A DNA stretch of 64,000 nucleotides from Bacillus sp. 2205SS5-2 (GCF_037024155.1 NZ_JAYKTS010000003.1:178449-242448); one strand, 5' to 3'. Shown: positions 1 through 9,323, counted from the stretch's first letter. The notes: generated from the letters alone by a model not told the origin. Translations and numbers: made by a program.

Positions 1-1
1 T

Positions 2-676
2 CAAGGAATCGCGAATGTGATTACTGGATTTTTTGGTGGCATGGCTGGTTGTGCGATGATTGGTCAGTCGGTCATCAATACAAAATCAGGCGGAAGGGGG
101 CGACTTTCAGCTTTAGTTGCGGGTGTATTCTTAATGTTTCTGATTGTGGTGCTTGGTGATATTGTAGTACGCATTCCCATGGCCGCTCTTGCCGGCGTTA
201 TGATTATGGTATCCATCAGTACATTCGATTGGAACTCCTTAAAAACACTTCATCTTGTCCCAAGGAGCGATGGCTTGGTTATGGTTGTCACGGTAGTGAC
301 GGTAATATTTACTCATAATCTAGCCTTTGGCGTGTTTACAGGAGTGTTGTTAAGTGCGATCTTCTTTGTCGCTAAAATTTCACAAATTCGTGTGGAAAGG
401 ACTTTTGACGGAAAAAAAAGAATATATATAGTACACGGTGAATTGTTTTTCGCATCTGTAACAGATTTACTGCTACAATTTGATTTTAAAGAAAAGGTTG
501 ATAGGGTGGAAATCAACCTAAGTCGATCACATATATGGGATGATTCGGCCGTTGCTGCAGTGGATCGAATTGTGTCAAAGTTTGAAGAAAGCGGCGCTAA
601 AGTGAAAGTGACCGGTTTAAATGAAGACAGCAGTGAATTGGTTGGTAAACTTGCGAATAAATTAGGTGCTCATTAA
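2..676 (+). CDS. SulP family anion permease, C-terminal part (gene enters from left edge)
   Basis: The reading frame is open from base 2, so the gene begins outside the window and only about 224 C-terminal residues are visible. They hold the last hydrophobic helices of a SulP (SLC26-type) sulfate/bicarbonate permease, with the GFFGGMAGCAMIGQS stretch typical of the transport core, followed by a cytoplasmic STAS domain (roughly the last 90 residues). The substrate cannot be decided from this fragment; sulfate or bicarbonate, with sodium or proton coupling, are the family options. It is followed after 14 bases by a UspA-type gene, a common pairing in Bacillaceae that suggests one transcript. 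The family call is firm, the substrate is not. Confidence 0.9.
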   Translation, partial: QGIANVITGFFGGMAGCAMIGQSVINTKSGGRGRLSALVAGVFLMFLIVVLGDIVVRIPMAALAGVMIMVSISTFDWNSLKTLHLVPRSDGLVMVVTVVTVIFTHNLAFGVFTGVLLSAIFFVAKISQIRVERTFDGKKRIYIVHGELFFASVTDLLLQFDFKEKVDRVEINLSRSHIWDDSAVAAVDRIVSKFEESGAKVKVTGLNEDSSELVGKLANKLGAH

Positions 677-690
677 AAGGAGGAAGAGCT

Positions 691-1110
691 ATGTATAAGA
701 AAATTGTATTAGCGACAGATGGATCAGAGCATTCAAAACGCGCGGCTCAAAATGCCATACATATTGCTAAATGTAGCTCAAAATCATTCATCGAAGTGGT
801 GTATGTAATCGATCCAAGCCGCTCAAAATCAGATGTTCTTCACAATTGGAATTCCGTGGATGTCAATGAATTGCGAAAGGATCGAATGAAAGAGGTGGAG
901 AGTGAAGCGAAGCGGGCCGGGGTAGATTATGAAATTAAAGTATTACATGGTGACCCAGGACCGACGATAGTGGACTATGTAAACAAAAATAAAGCAGATA
1001 TTGTTATTATTGGTAGCAGGGGTCTCAATGCTCTTCAAGAATTTGTGCTTGGAAGTGTCAGTCATAAAGTGGCGAAACGTTCCAATTGTCCCGTACTGAT
1101 CGTGAAGTAA
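691..1110 (+). CDS. Universal stress protein, UspA family
   Basis: A 139-residue single-domain UspA protein of normal family length. It starts with KKIVLATDGSEHSKRAAQNA and ends with the ATP-binding motif GSRGLNALQEFVLGSVSHKV, i.e. G-2x-G-9x-G-(S/T), so ATP binding is likely. The start is set by AAAAGGAGG just upstream. It lies 14 bases after the SulP permease gene and is probably co-transcribed with it, suggesting a stress-linked role for the transporter. No clear rho-independent terminator follows. Confidence 0.93.
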   Translation: MYKKIVLATDGSEHSKRAAQNAIHIAKCSSKSFIEVVYVIDPSRSKSDVLHNWNSVDVNELRKDRMKEVESEAKRAGVDYEIKVLHGDPGPTIVDYVNKNKADIVIIGSRGLNALQEFVLGSVSHKVAKRSNCPVLIVK

Positions 1111-1249
1111 ATCTCTTGCCTTTTTTAGTTTTAATTGCGAAAAGGGAGACATTCGGAAAGGTTATTTTTGCAAAATTTGTTTCGTTTGTATCAAACAATA
1201 AACTTTGGTATATCATTGTTTCAAGGCAGCTTTTCCTCTGTTTTTGAGG

Positions 1250-1321
1250 GATATTGACAGAAAAATGGAGGGTCCATCTAAAAACAGACTAAATAGCAAC
1301 GATGTATGCGAAAAGAGTCTT
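1250..1321 (+). repeat. Family A MITE-like repeat, partial copy
   Basis: Decayed right-hand part of the family A element, ending in ATGTATGCGAAAAGAGTC. It is the main recognisable content of the gene-free stretch 1111-1419. Confidence 0.6.
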
Positions 1322-1356
1322 TGGAAGAAAAATGCTAAATCGAAGCAGTAAGAGAA

Positions 1357-1388
1357 GGGAGCGACTGCATAAAAGAAGCTTCGTTCCC
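1357..1388 (-). terminator. Possible terminator of the CHRD gene
   Basis: GGGAGCGA pairs with TCGTTCCC (one G-U pair) around a 16-base loop. On the minus strand, where the CHRD gene ends 32 bases earlier, the stem is followed by a short pyrimidine-rich run rather than a clean U tract, so this is a weak call. Confidence 0.4.
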
Positions 1389-1419
1389 TATTCTATACTT
1401 TTCTCATATTGCCTCTCTT

Positions 1420-1863
1420 CTAGTATTTTCGATGTTTAACGGGTATGATTTGACCGCGGATTTCTCCTGAGGGATTTTGTTCAGTATGAACATTGACATA
1501 TGTTTTTTCTTTTCTCATTAATTTAAGCAAGTCTGCTACATCTTTTACCCCCACCGGATTTTCAACAATATCCTTATCGGTAATGGTCCCCATCACCACT
1601 CCTTTCCGAGTGGAAATTCCGTTTTGTTCTTCAAGGGTGGCGAGATCGGCTCCGAATAAAAATACCAAGACGGGTCCGTTTTCATCTCGATTGCCAAAGT
1701 GAATATGAGCTTGTACAAAATTTTTAATATCTTCTACCTTAAGGATGAATTTTATCCTGGTACAGTCTTTATTCGACACGAATTTTGCAATGCCAAATGC
1801 ATCGGAGTCAACTGGCGGTACTTCATTTCTGCCCCTAAGCTTCGCGAAAAAGAACTCTTCCAT
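1420..1863 (-). CDS. CHRD domain protein
   Basis: This 147-residue protein is essentially one CHRD domain: the FAKLRGRNEVPPVDSDAFG opening, an AHIHFG block in the middle and the closing YVNVHTEQNPSGEIRGQI. The biochemical function of bacterial CHRD proteins is not established. No signal peptide is present, so it is predicted to be intracellular or spore associated rather than secreted. The ATG is placed by an excellent AGGAGGTGATAGA ribosome binding site. It stands alone, convergent with the uspA gene. Confidence 0.85.
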   Translation of the reverse strand: MEEFFFAKLRGRNEVPPVDSDAFGIAKFVSNKDCTRIKFILKVEDIKNFVQAHIHFGNRDENGPVLVFLFGADLATLEEQNGISTRKGVVMGTITDKDIVENPVGVKDVADLLKLMRKEKTYVNVHTEQNPSGEIRGQIIPVKHRKY

Positions 1864-2124
1864 TCTATCACCTCCTAAGTAACGCTACTGTATACTATTC
1901 AGAATGTAAGACTTTCGTGTAGGTGAACGAATCAACAAGTTTCAAATTCTTTCATCCTTTTGTAAAGTTATTTTTCATATCTATCGTTGCTATTTCATTT
2001 AAACATCGCTGGAATACCCTTTTTTGGTATTGATTTCACTTGAGAATATAATGGGGAATGCCGCAAACCCTATTTTTAAAAAGGAATAACCATTGCTTCG
2101 TAAAGCAATCTTCTTTTTGAGAAA

Positions 2125-2305
2125 GTCTCTTTTTGTATACTTTGTTGCTATTGGCACAAAGAAAAAAAGGACAGTAAGGTTTTTCGACTGATTTCTTACT
2201 TTCCATCTATAAATGGATAATTTTTCATGAGGAAAAGAGCACGAAGTCATACAAATCAGGAAATATATTCCTATTTGAAAAGCCACAATTTTTGCGAAAA
2301 CAGCC
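2125..2305 (-). repeat. Family A repeat, long subtype, inverted copy
   Basis: A full-length inverted element: it starts with a CTTTTTGTATACTTTGTTGCTAT-like end and finishes with TTTTGCGAAAACAGCC. Its interior matches the copy at 18044-18224 (shared blocks such as GACTTCGTGCTCTTTTCC read on the opposite strand), defining a long subtype of about 180 bp. It fills the middle of the gene-free region 1864-2473, in which nothing else is recognised apart from the terminator at 2437. Confidence 0.8.
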
Positions 2306-2436
2306 TTGAGAAATAAGATAATGAGTTACCAGCTACTGCAGAAATACCTATTTGGAAGGCATAGAGAATGGAGACTTACAGTTTAACTTGGTTACATTAC
2401 CAAAATCAGTCAATACTAGACTATCAATACGAAAAA

Positions 2437-2460
2437 AGCCTCCTATTTGAGAAGGAGGCT
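2437..2460 (-). terminator. Rho-independent terminator of ywbE
   Basis: AGCCTCCT pairs perfectly with AGGAGGCT over an 8-base loop and is followed on the minus strand by a run of U residues. It lies 14 bases past the ywbE stop. Confidence 0.85.
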
Positions 2461-2473
2461 CATTAAATGTAAT

Positions 2474-2668
2474 TTACCTTATTATCTCTTTCACTCGACC
2501 AACTTGTCCGTCTTGAAGACGTACTTTAATTCCATGAGGGTGATTACTTGATTTTGTAAGTAAGTCCTTTACAACCCCTTCGGTTAATGTTCCTGTTCGT
2601 TGATCTTGTTTAAGGACGATTTTGACTTTTTGACCTGGAGAAATATTCTTTCGTTCTTGTCCATTCAA
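2474..2668 (-). CDS. ywbE: YwbE family protein (DUF2196)
   Basis: A 64-residue protein covering the whole YwbE family domain, with the conserved core VKIVLKQDQRTGTLTEGVVKD and the HPHGIKVRLQDGQVGRV end. Function is unknown; the fold is expected to be a small SH3-like beta barrel. The start is a TTG, preceded at 7 bases by AGAGGT; the ATG seen 2 bases further is out of frame. A terminator follows directly, so it is likely monocistronic or the last gene after the DUF6944-like gene 34 bases upstream. Confidence 0.9.
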   Translation of the reverse strand: MNGQERKNISPGQKVKIVLKQDQRTGTLTEGVVKDLLTKSSNHPHGIKVRLQDGQVGRVKEIIR

Positions 2669-2701
2669 TGGGCTAACCTCTTTTCTTTAATCTTCTCTAT
2701 T

Positions 2702-3367
2702 TTAATATAAATCCTTAATAGAACCAAAAGAAAAAGGATGATTGTTATTTTTATTTCGCTGTGGACTTCGATGATGCTTATTTTCAAACTCCTTCGTCAG
2801 AGCTATAGCTGAAAGAGTTGCCCCTGCAGCTTCAGCGTAGCTTCCCAAAGCTTGAATTTGTTCCCCGATTTTCTTCTGTTTTCGTAAAACAAAGGTCTCA
2901 CCGATTCCCTCGATAGCCGCTCCCAATGATAATAATGTATTTCCATATGCTTGAATTTGTGCAAATTCTGAATCGCTCATACTGGCAGAAACAGCTTCAA
3001 ATGCAGCCCCAATAGATTGGATAGAGTCGCCTAAAATATCTAATTTCAATCCATCTTCTTCCAAGTCGTTAATTTGAAGACCTGCAGCCACAACATTTGT
3101 AGAATTTCCAGCAGCTTGTAACCATGATCCAAGAATACCTAAAGACTTTCCTTGACTAACATCCCGTCCTTTCTGTAGACCAATCGCTTGCAATGAGTTT
3201 CCAAAAGCTTCCATTCCGTTTCCGAGTAGAACAAGTTTGAGGGCTAATTTCTCGATTGATTCCCCCTCTTCTTTTGCAATAAGGGTTTCACCACTTGCCG
3301 ATACGACAGTCCCAAATGTTTGTATCCACCCACCCGTGACTAACAGTAAATCACCATACACCTCCAT
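2702..3367 (-). CDS. DUF6944-like repetitive protein
   Basis: A 221-residue protein made of degenerate repeats of about 35 to 40 residues, each with a core like LGNxLQAxGAAxEAxG (for example around residues 48-62, 78-90, 110-122, 143-157 and 172-186). The repeats are Gly/Ala/Leu/Ile rich amphipathic helices and could form a helical stack. No signal peptide is apparent and the C-terminus is a polar His/Asn/Lys-rich tail. The family is known in Bacillus without a function. The start follows AGAGGGG. The gene may be co-transcribed with ywbE. Confidence 0.75.
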   Translation of the reverse strand: MEVYGDLLLVTGGWIQTFGTVVSASGETLIAKEEGESIEKLALKLVLLGNGMEAFGNSLQAIGLQKGRDVSQGKSLGILGSWLQAAGNSTNVVAAGLQINDLEEDGLKLDILGDSIQSIGAAFEAVSASMSDSEFAQIQAYGNTLLSLGAAIEGIGETFVLRKQKKIGEQIQALGSYAEAAGATLSAIALTKEFENKHHRSPQRNKNNNHPFSFGSIKDLY

Positions 3368-3480
3368 GTAGACAGCCCCTCTTAGTTATTATTACAGTGT
3401 ATTCGTGATCATGAAAAAGGCTAATGAATTTTCTGAAAATGATGAATAAGCGTATAAAATCAAAAAGAACCCCTTGTAAA

Positions 3481-3643
3481 GATTGTATTCGCAAAGTTTG
3501 TTGTTTTTTGAATCCATCTATAAACAAGGATACAACTCTGATTCGGGTCTTCTTCTCGTCTATTTTTGATGGGAATCAACAGTGAAAAAGAGGGCTCAAT
3601 CAAAAATTAGATGAAATAGCCGCATTGTATATGAAAAGTGCCT
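3481..3643 (+). repeat. Family A repeat, full copy
   Basis: Begins with TTCGCAAAGTTTGTTG and ends with GCATTGTATATGAAAAGTGCC, with the usual interior (ATTCGGGTCTTCTTCTCGTC, then GGGAATCAACAGTGAAAAAG). Ends have drifted. It occupies most of the 3368-3804 gene-free stretch between divergent genes. Confidence 0.8.
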
Positions 3644-3804
3644 ATGAAAATGAACAAGAAGGACTTTAGTAGTTAGGAGGGAATTCAGATAATATTGTCA
3701 CTCACCTTCATCCTTAAGACGGAGATAAAACCAATCTCCAGAAGTTGTCAGGAGAATTATTTAGATAGTACACTTAAAGTATCAAATTAATAGGAGTGAA
3801 TCAG

Positions 3805-5058
3805 ATGACGTATGAAGCAAGTGCGGTTGTTCAAAGCAAACAAAGTAAATCATCTATTTTTGGAAATAAAAATTTCTTATTATTGTGGATTGCTGCATTA
3901 CTATCAAGCTTTGCCATTTCTTTCTTCTTATTTTCGCAAAGTTGGTATGTTGTGAAGGTTTTAAATCTTGAGGCCTCTTTAGGATTTATTTATATTGCTT
4001 CAAGTATTCCGAGGCTTTTGTTTATGGTGATAAGTGGCACAGTCGCTGATCGCTATAGCAAAACGAAAATTATGTTCATTTCCGACTTTAGTAGAAGTTT
4101 GCTACTAGGTGGACTAGTCATTTGGTTTCTTTTAGGAAGCGTAAATTTGTGGACCTTCGTTATTTTCGCCTTTTTCTTCGGTATTTTAGACGCCTTCTTT
4201 TGGGCAGCTGAAAGTGCGGTTCTTCCATCAATTATTAGAAAAGAAAACTTAACTAGAGGAAATTCTATTATTCAAATGACTAACCAAACCTCTTTCATTC
4301 TTGCGCCGATGTTAGCGGGTGTCATAATTGCTTTTGGGAATTTTGAAATCGTTTTTGGTACAACAGCGGTTATGCTATTTTTAGCCTCTATATTGATTTC
4401 TTTTATGAAAGTAGCTAAACCTGAAGGTGTTGAGAACACAAAAGAACAAGCCTTTTGGGACACTTTTAAAGAGGGAGTACAGTATGTGAAAAACTCACGT
4501 CTATTGACCCTCATCATTTTAGCATCGGTGCTTATGAATCTTTTTATGGTCGGACCAATGACGATGGGTCTTCCTTTATTTGTTAAAAACATCCTCCAGG
4601 GTGATGCGTTACAGTTTAGCTACTTAGAGGCTGGCATGGCAGTGGGAATGTTGATTGGATCGATTTTAGTTGCGGTGCTAAATTTACAAAAAAAGCGTGG
4701 GCTCTTAGGCATATCTTTAATTGTTGTCGCTGGATTCTTCTTTATACTTCTCAGTTTTTCAACAAGTATTTGGATGAGCATCGTGGCTTTAGCTGGATTT
4801 GGAGCTTGCTTAGCAGCTTCAAACATCCCACTCATTTCAGCGATTCAAAGTATTATCGAGGAAAAAGTACTAGGACGTGTTATGGGGCTGCTATCACTCG
4901 CTTCGATGGGCTTGATTCCCGTCAGCTATGCGATTACCTCCCTAGTTCTTTCCATGGGTGTATCGATTCATCATATTATGGCAACAGGAGCAGTACTGGT
5001 GATGTTATATTCTGCCTTCATTCTTATTCGATTTAAGGAAATTCGCTTGTTAGATTAG
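3805..5058 (+). CDS. MFS drug/macrolide-type efflux permease
   Basis: A 417-residue, 12-helix major facilitator of the MefA/EntS-like (MFS_3) branch, usual length for the family. The loop 2-3 signature appears as SGTVADRYSKTKIMFISD, and GILDAFFWAAESAVLPSI resembles the helix 4-5 segment of MefA-type exporters. The ATG at 3805 is preferred over a GTG at 3796 because the TAGGAG site lies 8 bases before it and overlaps the GTG. Substrate unknown; export of an amphiphilic compound or siderophore is the family expectation. It is a stand-alone gene with no terminator recognised. Confidence 0.88.
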   Translation: MTYEASAVVQSKQSKSSIFGNKNFLLLWIAALLSSFAISFFLFSQSWYVVKVLNLEASLGFIYIASSIPRLLFMVISGTVADRYSKTKIMFISDFSRSLLLGGLVIWFLLGSVNLWTFVIFAFFFGILDAFFWAAESAVLPSIIRKENLTRGNSIIQMTNQTSFILAPMLAGVIIAFGNFEIVFGTTAVMLFLASILISFMKVAKPEGVENTKEQAFWDTFKEGVQYVKNSRLLTLIILASVLMNLFMVGPMTMGLPLFVKNILQGDALQFSYLEAGMAVGMLIGSILVAVLNLQKKRGLLGISLIVVAGFFFILLSFSTSIWMSIVALAGFGACLAASNIPLISAIQSIIEEKVLGRVMGLLSLASMGLIPVSYAITSLVLSMGVSIHHIMATGAVLVMLYSAFILIRFKEIRLLD

Positions 5059-5191
5059 AAATTTGAAACTGTGAATGGTATTCGTGATGAAAAGAGGAGA
5101 GAGGGTTGTGAATAGAGAATTGTTCTTAAAGGTGACCAGGCCTGCACATGCGGGATGGAAAATAAGGTAGGGGAAGACAGGGGACCGAAAA

Positions 5192-5680
5192 ATGGAACAA
5201 GAAGTTAAGATAATCGAGTATAATAGCGAATACCAAAAGCAAGTTATCGAGTTAATTCTAAGGATACAGCAAAAAGAATTCCAAATAGAAATTTCTCTAA
5301 ATAATCAAAAGGATTTAATAGGAATTGAAGACTTTTATCAGCAATACAACGGGAATTTTTGGGTGGCTATTTTTAACGAGAGAGTTGTTGGCACAATCGC
5401 TCTATTAGATATTGGAAATCCAGGTGTAGCACTTAGGAAAATGTTTGTAGCAAAAGAACATCGTGGCTCAAGAGGTGTCGCACAACAGTTATTAAAATGT
5501 GCGATTAGTTTTGCAAAACATAGAAAAGTTCGTGAAATATATCTTGGAACAACACCTCAGTTTTTGGCTGCTCATCGTTTTTACGAAAAAAATAATTTTC
5601 AACTCATAGAGAAAGCTGAACTTCCTGATACGTTTCCTATTATGACTGTTGATAAGCGATTATACCGGCTTATCATCTAA
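5192..5680 (+). CDS. GNAT family N-acetyltransferase
   Basis: A 162-residue single GNAT domain. Strand 4 and the acetyl-CoA pyrophosphate loop are visible as LRKMFVAKEHRGSRGVAQQL, a form of the (R/Q)-x-x-G-x-(G/A) motif, and the C-terminal AAHRFYEKNNF block is typical. The acceptor substrate is not predictable. The site upstream of the start is a weak GGGGA-type sequence. It lies 130 bases after the MFS exporter gene, so a shared transcript is possible, which could mean a linked resistance function, but this is speculation. Confidence 0.85.
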   Translation: MEQEVKIIEYNSEYQKQVIELILRIQQKEFQIEISLNNQKDLIGIEDFYQQYNGNFWVAIFNERVVGTIALLDIGNPGVALRKMFVAKEHRGSRGVAQQLLKCAISFAKHRKVREIYLGTTPQFLAAHRFYEKNNFQLIEKAELPDTFPIMTVDKRLYRLII

Positions 5681-5775
5681 ACCATTTTGTTAGGGGATTT
5701 TAATCAAAAGTAGTACAATTAGAAGGAATTAACAAAAAAGGAGGGTGCATGCACTTTCCTTTTTAAAGTGGTTTT

Positions 5776-5830
5776 TGTCTAGCTCTAGGTACTATCGGCT
5801 CGAGGCCATAAGCCGGTGGACGCGTGCTTT
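5776..5830. repeat. Family B repeat remnant abutting a family A element
   Basis: GTCTAGCTCTAGG and CGGCTCGAGGCCATAAGCCGG match one arm of the family B2 elements near 33640. It replaces the outer end of the family A copy that follows, so one element probably inserted into or recombined with the other. Confidence 0.5.
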
Positions 5831-5990
5831 GGGCTATACATTGTTACTATTTCATTTAATTTTGATTGCCCTCCATTTGGCAGTTAATACCCATCAAAAA
5901 AAGACGAAAAGATGCCCTGAAACAAGGATATATCAAAGTTTATTGTCTGATTAGAAAAGCAACATGCTTTTTGAAATCAGCTTTTCTTAA
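5831..5990 (-). repeat. Family A repeat, inverted, diverged copy
   Basis: Reads CTATACATTGTTACTATTTC at the left and AAAAGCAACATGCTTTTTG at the right, with GATGCCCTGAAACAAGG in the interior as in other copies. Its outer left end is lost to the adjacent family B remnant. Confidence 0.65.
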
Positions 5991-6010
5991 TTGTGAAGGA
6001 GGAGACATTA

Positions 6011-7009
6011 ATGAAGGTGAATTGGGGAATTTTGAGCACAGCAAATATTGCGAGAAAAGCAATCATCCCAGCACTAATAGACGCAGAGAATTGTGAGGTA
6101 AGAGCCATCGCTAGCTCAAACGCAAAAGTAGACGAAATTGCGAAGGAGTTCGACATTCCTACCGTTTATAAAAGTTATGAAGAATTAATCGATGATAATA
6201 GTATTGAAGTTGTCTATATCCCGCTTCCAAATGCCTTACATAAAGAAGGGGTTCTAAAAGCAGCTGCGAGGGGGAAACACATCCTAGTTGAAAAACCAGC
6301 TGCTTTAACAAGTGAAGATGTAGAGGAAATGAAGCGAGCTTGCGAAGAGAATGATGTCTTGCTCATGGAAGCCTTTATGTATCAGTTTCAGCCCCAGCAT
6401 CAGCGTGTGAAAGAAATCATTGCAACAGGAGAGATAGGTGAAGTGAGGCACCTCAATTCAGCATTTACGTTTTCGTTGAATTTTGAAGAAAACCGTCAGA
6501 ATATCCGCTTGAATCCTGAACTTGGTGGCGGCAGCATTTGGGATGTAGGATGTTATTGTATTCATTCAACTAGGATGATTTTAGAAGAGGAGCCAACGAG
6601 TGTATACGTGTCAGGTGATATACATCCTGAGTTTGGAATCGATACAAAGGCGACAGGCATCTTGAATTTTTCCAATGGAGTAACTGCAACCTTTTATTCT
6701 AGTTTTGAAGAAAGTATGAGAAACACCTATGAAGTTCGCGGCACAAAAGGGTCGATTTTCCTCCCGAATGCTTATCGTTCAGACAAGGTCGGGGAAGGAG
6801 AGGGTGAAATTCTAATCACAAATGAAAGTGGTGAAACGCGAACAGAAATGGTGAAAGGACAACAATATGTGATGCAGGTCCAACATTTCAGTGATTGTGT
6901 CCTCACAGGTGAAACGCCTTCTTATACAATTACTCAAACGACTCAAAATATTAAAACAATCGAGGCGTGTTATCGTTCATTGAGGGAAGGACAGTGTACG
7001 GGCGTTTGA
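6011..7009 (+). CDS. Gfo/Idh/MocA family NAD(P)-dependent oxidoreductase
   Basis: A 332-residue sugar-type dehydrogenase. The N-terminal Rossmann domain starts with NWGILSTANIARKAIIPAL; the EKPAALT motif supplying the conserved lysine is near residue 96, and GGGSIWDVGCYCIHSTRMI in the second domain carries the catalytic-site Asp and His region. The family oxidises sugars, inositols or related polyols with NAD(P); the substrate here is unknown. The ATG at 6011 follows AAGGAGG by 8 bases. The gene stands alone between repeats, without an obvious terminator. Confidence 0.9.
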   Translation: MKVNWGILSTANIARKAIIPALIDAENCEVRAIASSNAKVDEIAKEFDIPTVYKSYEELIDDNSIEVVYIPLPNALHKEGVLKAAARGKHILVEKPAALTSEDVEEMKRACEENDVLLMEAFMYQFQPQHQRVKEIIATGEIGEVRHLNSAFTFSLNFEENRQNIRLNPELGGGSIWDVGCYCIHSTRMILEEEPTSVYVSGDIHPEFGIDTKATGILNFSNGVTATFYSSFEESMRNTYEVRGTKGSIFLPNAYRSDKVGEGEGEILITNESGETRTEMVKGQQYVMQVQHFSDCVLTGETPSYTITQTTQNIKTIEACYRSLREGQCTGV

Positions 7010-7305
7010 ACTACCTCCCACTTCTTCATTGAGCAACGCCCTTCTCATTCCTTGGAAATGCGGGATTTTTCGCCTATTTCAGACAAAATTAGGGTCCACT
7101 CATCACCAGTATTAAAAAGCAGCGAGAGCATCTAATCAAGTGATCTATAAAGACGTTTGTAGAAAAAATTATATGAAAAGATGTGCGGAAACGAACCAGT
7201 GATGCTGATCGGAAAACTTCAAAAAAAAGATAAAGATCGCCCAGCTTTCCTTGAGGAATTAAGCAAGTTATAATAGATGAATTATAGGATTAGCGAGGAA
7301 TGTGA

Positions 7306-7536
7306 ATGTACTTAACTGTAAAAGAAACCGCCCAGTACTTGTCTTTTCCAGAAAACTATATTGAAGCACTTATAGTTGAAGGGAAAATCCGTGCCGTACA
7401 CGACGGATATCAGTATCTAATCAACCGTGAACAATTCAATAATCATTTGGAACAATTAGAAAAACACAAAAAGCTCATGTTAGATTATTTAAATGAGCCA
7501 ATTCCAGAAGATATTGATATTAAAGACGAGGATTAG
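7306..7536 (+). CDS. Excisionase-family helix-turn-helix protein
   Basis: A 76-residue protein with an N-terminal winged helix-turn-helix of the excisionase/MerR-like type (MYLTVKETAQYLSFPENYIEALIVEGKIRAVHDG) followed by a short acidic tail (DIDIKDED). Despite the family name nothing phage-like surrounds it, so it is more likely a small stand-alone DNA-binding regulator. A GCGAGGA site precedes the ATG. Immediately upstream, 7203-7274 reads as a 23-codon ORF ending in KDRPAFLEELSKL, possibly the decayed end of another gene. Confidence 0.8.
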   Translation: MYLTVKETAQYLSFPENYIEALIVEGKIRAVHDGYQYLINREQFNNHLEQLEKHKKLMLDYLNEPIPEDIDIKDED

Positions 7537-7541
7537 TTTCT

Positions 7542-7569
7542 AGCTTCCCTAAGCGGGGGGCTTTTTTTG
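7542..7569 (+). terminator. Terminator after the HTH gene
   Basis: AGCTTCCC pairs with GGGGGGCT (two G-U pairs) around a 5-base loop and is followed by seven T residues. Confidence 0.7.
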
Positions 7570-8120
7570 ATGAAGAAAATCCCTCCCACAACTAACTGCA
7601 TTTGATGTAACAAGTCCTAAGTCACAAATAGTAGAATACTTGAAACTAACTTTTATTTCTCCGGACAAAGTAAATTGTATTGACCGTTACAAAATGCGAG
7701 TGTTATGCTACTTTTTATAAATTTCATAGATATTTACCTTGTACTTGCATGAGAATATGGCTCGAGCGTTTCTCCCAAGCTACCGGAAAAATTTGTCTAC
7801 ACGGGATTAACAATTCTTTTGTTTATTTTTCCCAGTGTGGTCTATTTTATATTTATGTGAAAATTTTCGCCTTTTTTGAATGCAAACTAGAGTGTTTTTA
7901 ATGATACTGAGCGATTCTAATGAAGTTCTCTACTACTATTATTCCTTTGTGATGAGGATGTAAGAAACTGGCACTATTTTCAAATTTAGTACAGGTCAAC
8001 AAATCTCTTCCATATCCTCATCCCAAAAAGTGTGATAATATTTAGGGAATCGAAATAAATGAAAGATACTGAGATGAACTCTACGTTTTACTTACATCTC
8101 TCTGAAATGAGGCGAAATAG
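7570..8120. other. Gene-free region upstream of the second MFS gene
   Basis: No convincing gene. Two things are visible: a TTGACC...TATGCT promoter-like pair near 7679-7708 that leads to no gene, and a long-range inverted repeat GATGAGGAT (about 7954) / ATCCTCATC (about 8020) just upstream of the MFS gene. The latter could be a leader hairpin or an operator. A 73-codon ORF across 7680-7901 has no family resemblance and is not called. Confidence 0.4.
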
Positions 8121-9323
8121 TTGCAAATAAAAAAAGAACCGCTATGGAATTCTGCCTTTATTATGTTAATGGTTGGAAATTTATTTGTTTTCATGAGTTT
8201 TCAAATGCTCATTCCAACCTTGCCACCTTATATAAAATCAATAGGGGCATCTGGTCTGGAAATAGGGTTGGTTACCGCTTTATTTTCAATAGGGGCAGTG
8301 GTCATCCGTCCATTTGTTGGTTATATGCTAGAATATAAAGTTCGAAAACCACTCGTAATTATTGGGTCGATTTCACTCCTGTTGATTACGATGATCTATC
8401 CGTTATCTCAAATTGTTGTCATTTTTTTATTATTCCGTTTTGTTCATGGGCTAGCATGGGGTTGGTCAACAACAGTAAATGGTACGGCGGCTGTCGATGT
8501 GGTCCCCAATTCTCGTTTAGGTGAGGGAATGGGCTATTATGGAATGTCGATCACGATTGGCATGATCATTGCACCAAGTATTGGGATTTATTTGTATCAG
8601 GTTAGCACGTTTACGAATTTAATCATCGTGTCGAGTGTATTAGGACTGATTGCTCTTGGACTCCTGTCAATTGTTCACTATAGAACACCTGAAACCGTTC
8701 AAAAGACCAAGCGAGAAGATTTATCTTTTTCTTATGTCGGATCGCTGATTGAAAAATCAAGTTGGTATACGTCGATGATTACACTTGCTGCCACATTCGG
8801 ATACGGAACGATCGTGACGTTCATCGTTATTTTTGGAGAAGAGCGAGGGATCGGTCACATCTTCCTTTTCTATTTAGTGAATGCCGTAATGGCTTCGATT
8901 TCACGACCTATCGCCGGAAAATGGTTTGATAATCACGGGGCGAAAGGACTGGTCATTGCTTGTTTATCGCTATCTTTTATTGGAATGTGGGTATTGTCGC
9001 TCTCATATTCTGAAATCGGCATTGTCGTAGCAGGGATGCTATTTGGTGTAGGATTTGGTTCATTGATTCCCACGTTACAATCATGGACGCTCTCGAAAAC
9101 GCCTGCTAATCGACGTGGTGTGGCCAATGGGATGTTTTTCTCATCAATTGATTTAGGAATTGGGCTAAGTGGATTAGTGTTTGGAGCAATCGTATCCTAT
9201 GTAGAAATAGGTGTTATTTTCAAAATTTCTAGTGTGTTTATCCTTTTGGCAATGGTTTTAACTCTTCTTGAAGATCGTAAAAAGAAAGAGACTAGGAAAG
9301 AAATGAAAGTAGTAGAAGGCTAG
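8121..9323 (+). CDS. MFS transporter
   Basis: A 400-residue, 12-helix major facilitator. The opening reads VFMSFQMLIPTLPPYIKSIGASGLEIGLVTALFSIGAVVIRPFVGYMLEYKVRKP when its pieces are joined, giving a variant of the loop 2-3 signature; the WGWSTTVNGTAAVDVVP block in helix 4 and the GxG segments are those of the drug/metabolite MFS_1 group. The start is a TTG, 7 bases after ATGAGGCG. Substrate unknown. It is monocistronic with a strong terminator. Confidence 0.85.
   Translation: MQIKKEPLWNSAFIMLMVGNLFVFMSFQMLIPTLPPYIKSIGASGLEIGLVTALFSIGAVVIRPFVGYMLEYKVRKPLVIIGSISLLLITMIYPLSQIVVIFLLFRFVHGLAWGWSTTVNGTAAVDVVPNSRLGEGMGYYGMSITIGMIIAPSIGIYLYQVSTFTNLIIVSSVLGLIALGLLSIVHYRTPETVQKTKREDLSFSYVGSLIEKSSWYTSMITLAATFGYGTIVTFIVIFGEERGIGHIFLFYLVNAVMASISRPIAGKWFDNHGAKGLVIACLSLSFIGMWVLSLSYSEIGIVVAGMLFGVGFGSLIPTLQSWTLSKTPANRRGVANGMFFSSIDLGIGLSGLVFGAIVSYVEIGVIFKISSVFILLAMVLTLLEDRKKKETRKEMKVVEG

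Noticed and set aside
7680..7901. 73-codon open frame with a TTGACC promoter-like sequence at its start
   Set aside because: No ribosome binding site, Cys/Phe/Tyr-rich composition typical of chance frames in AT-rich DNA, no family resemblance.
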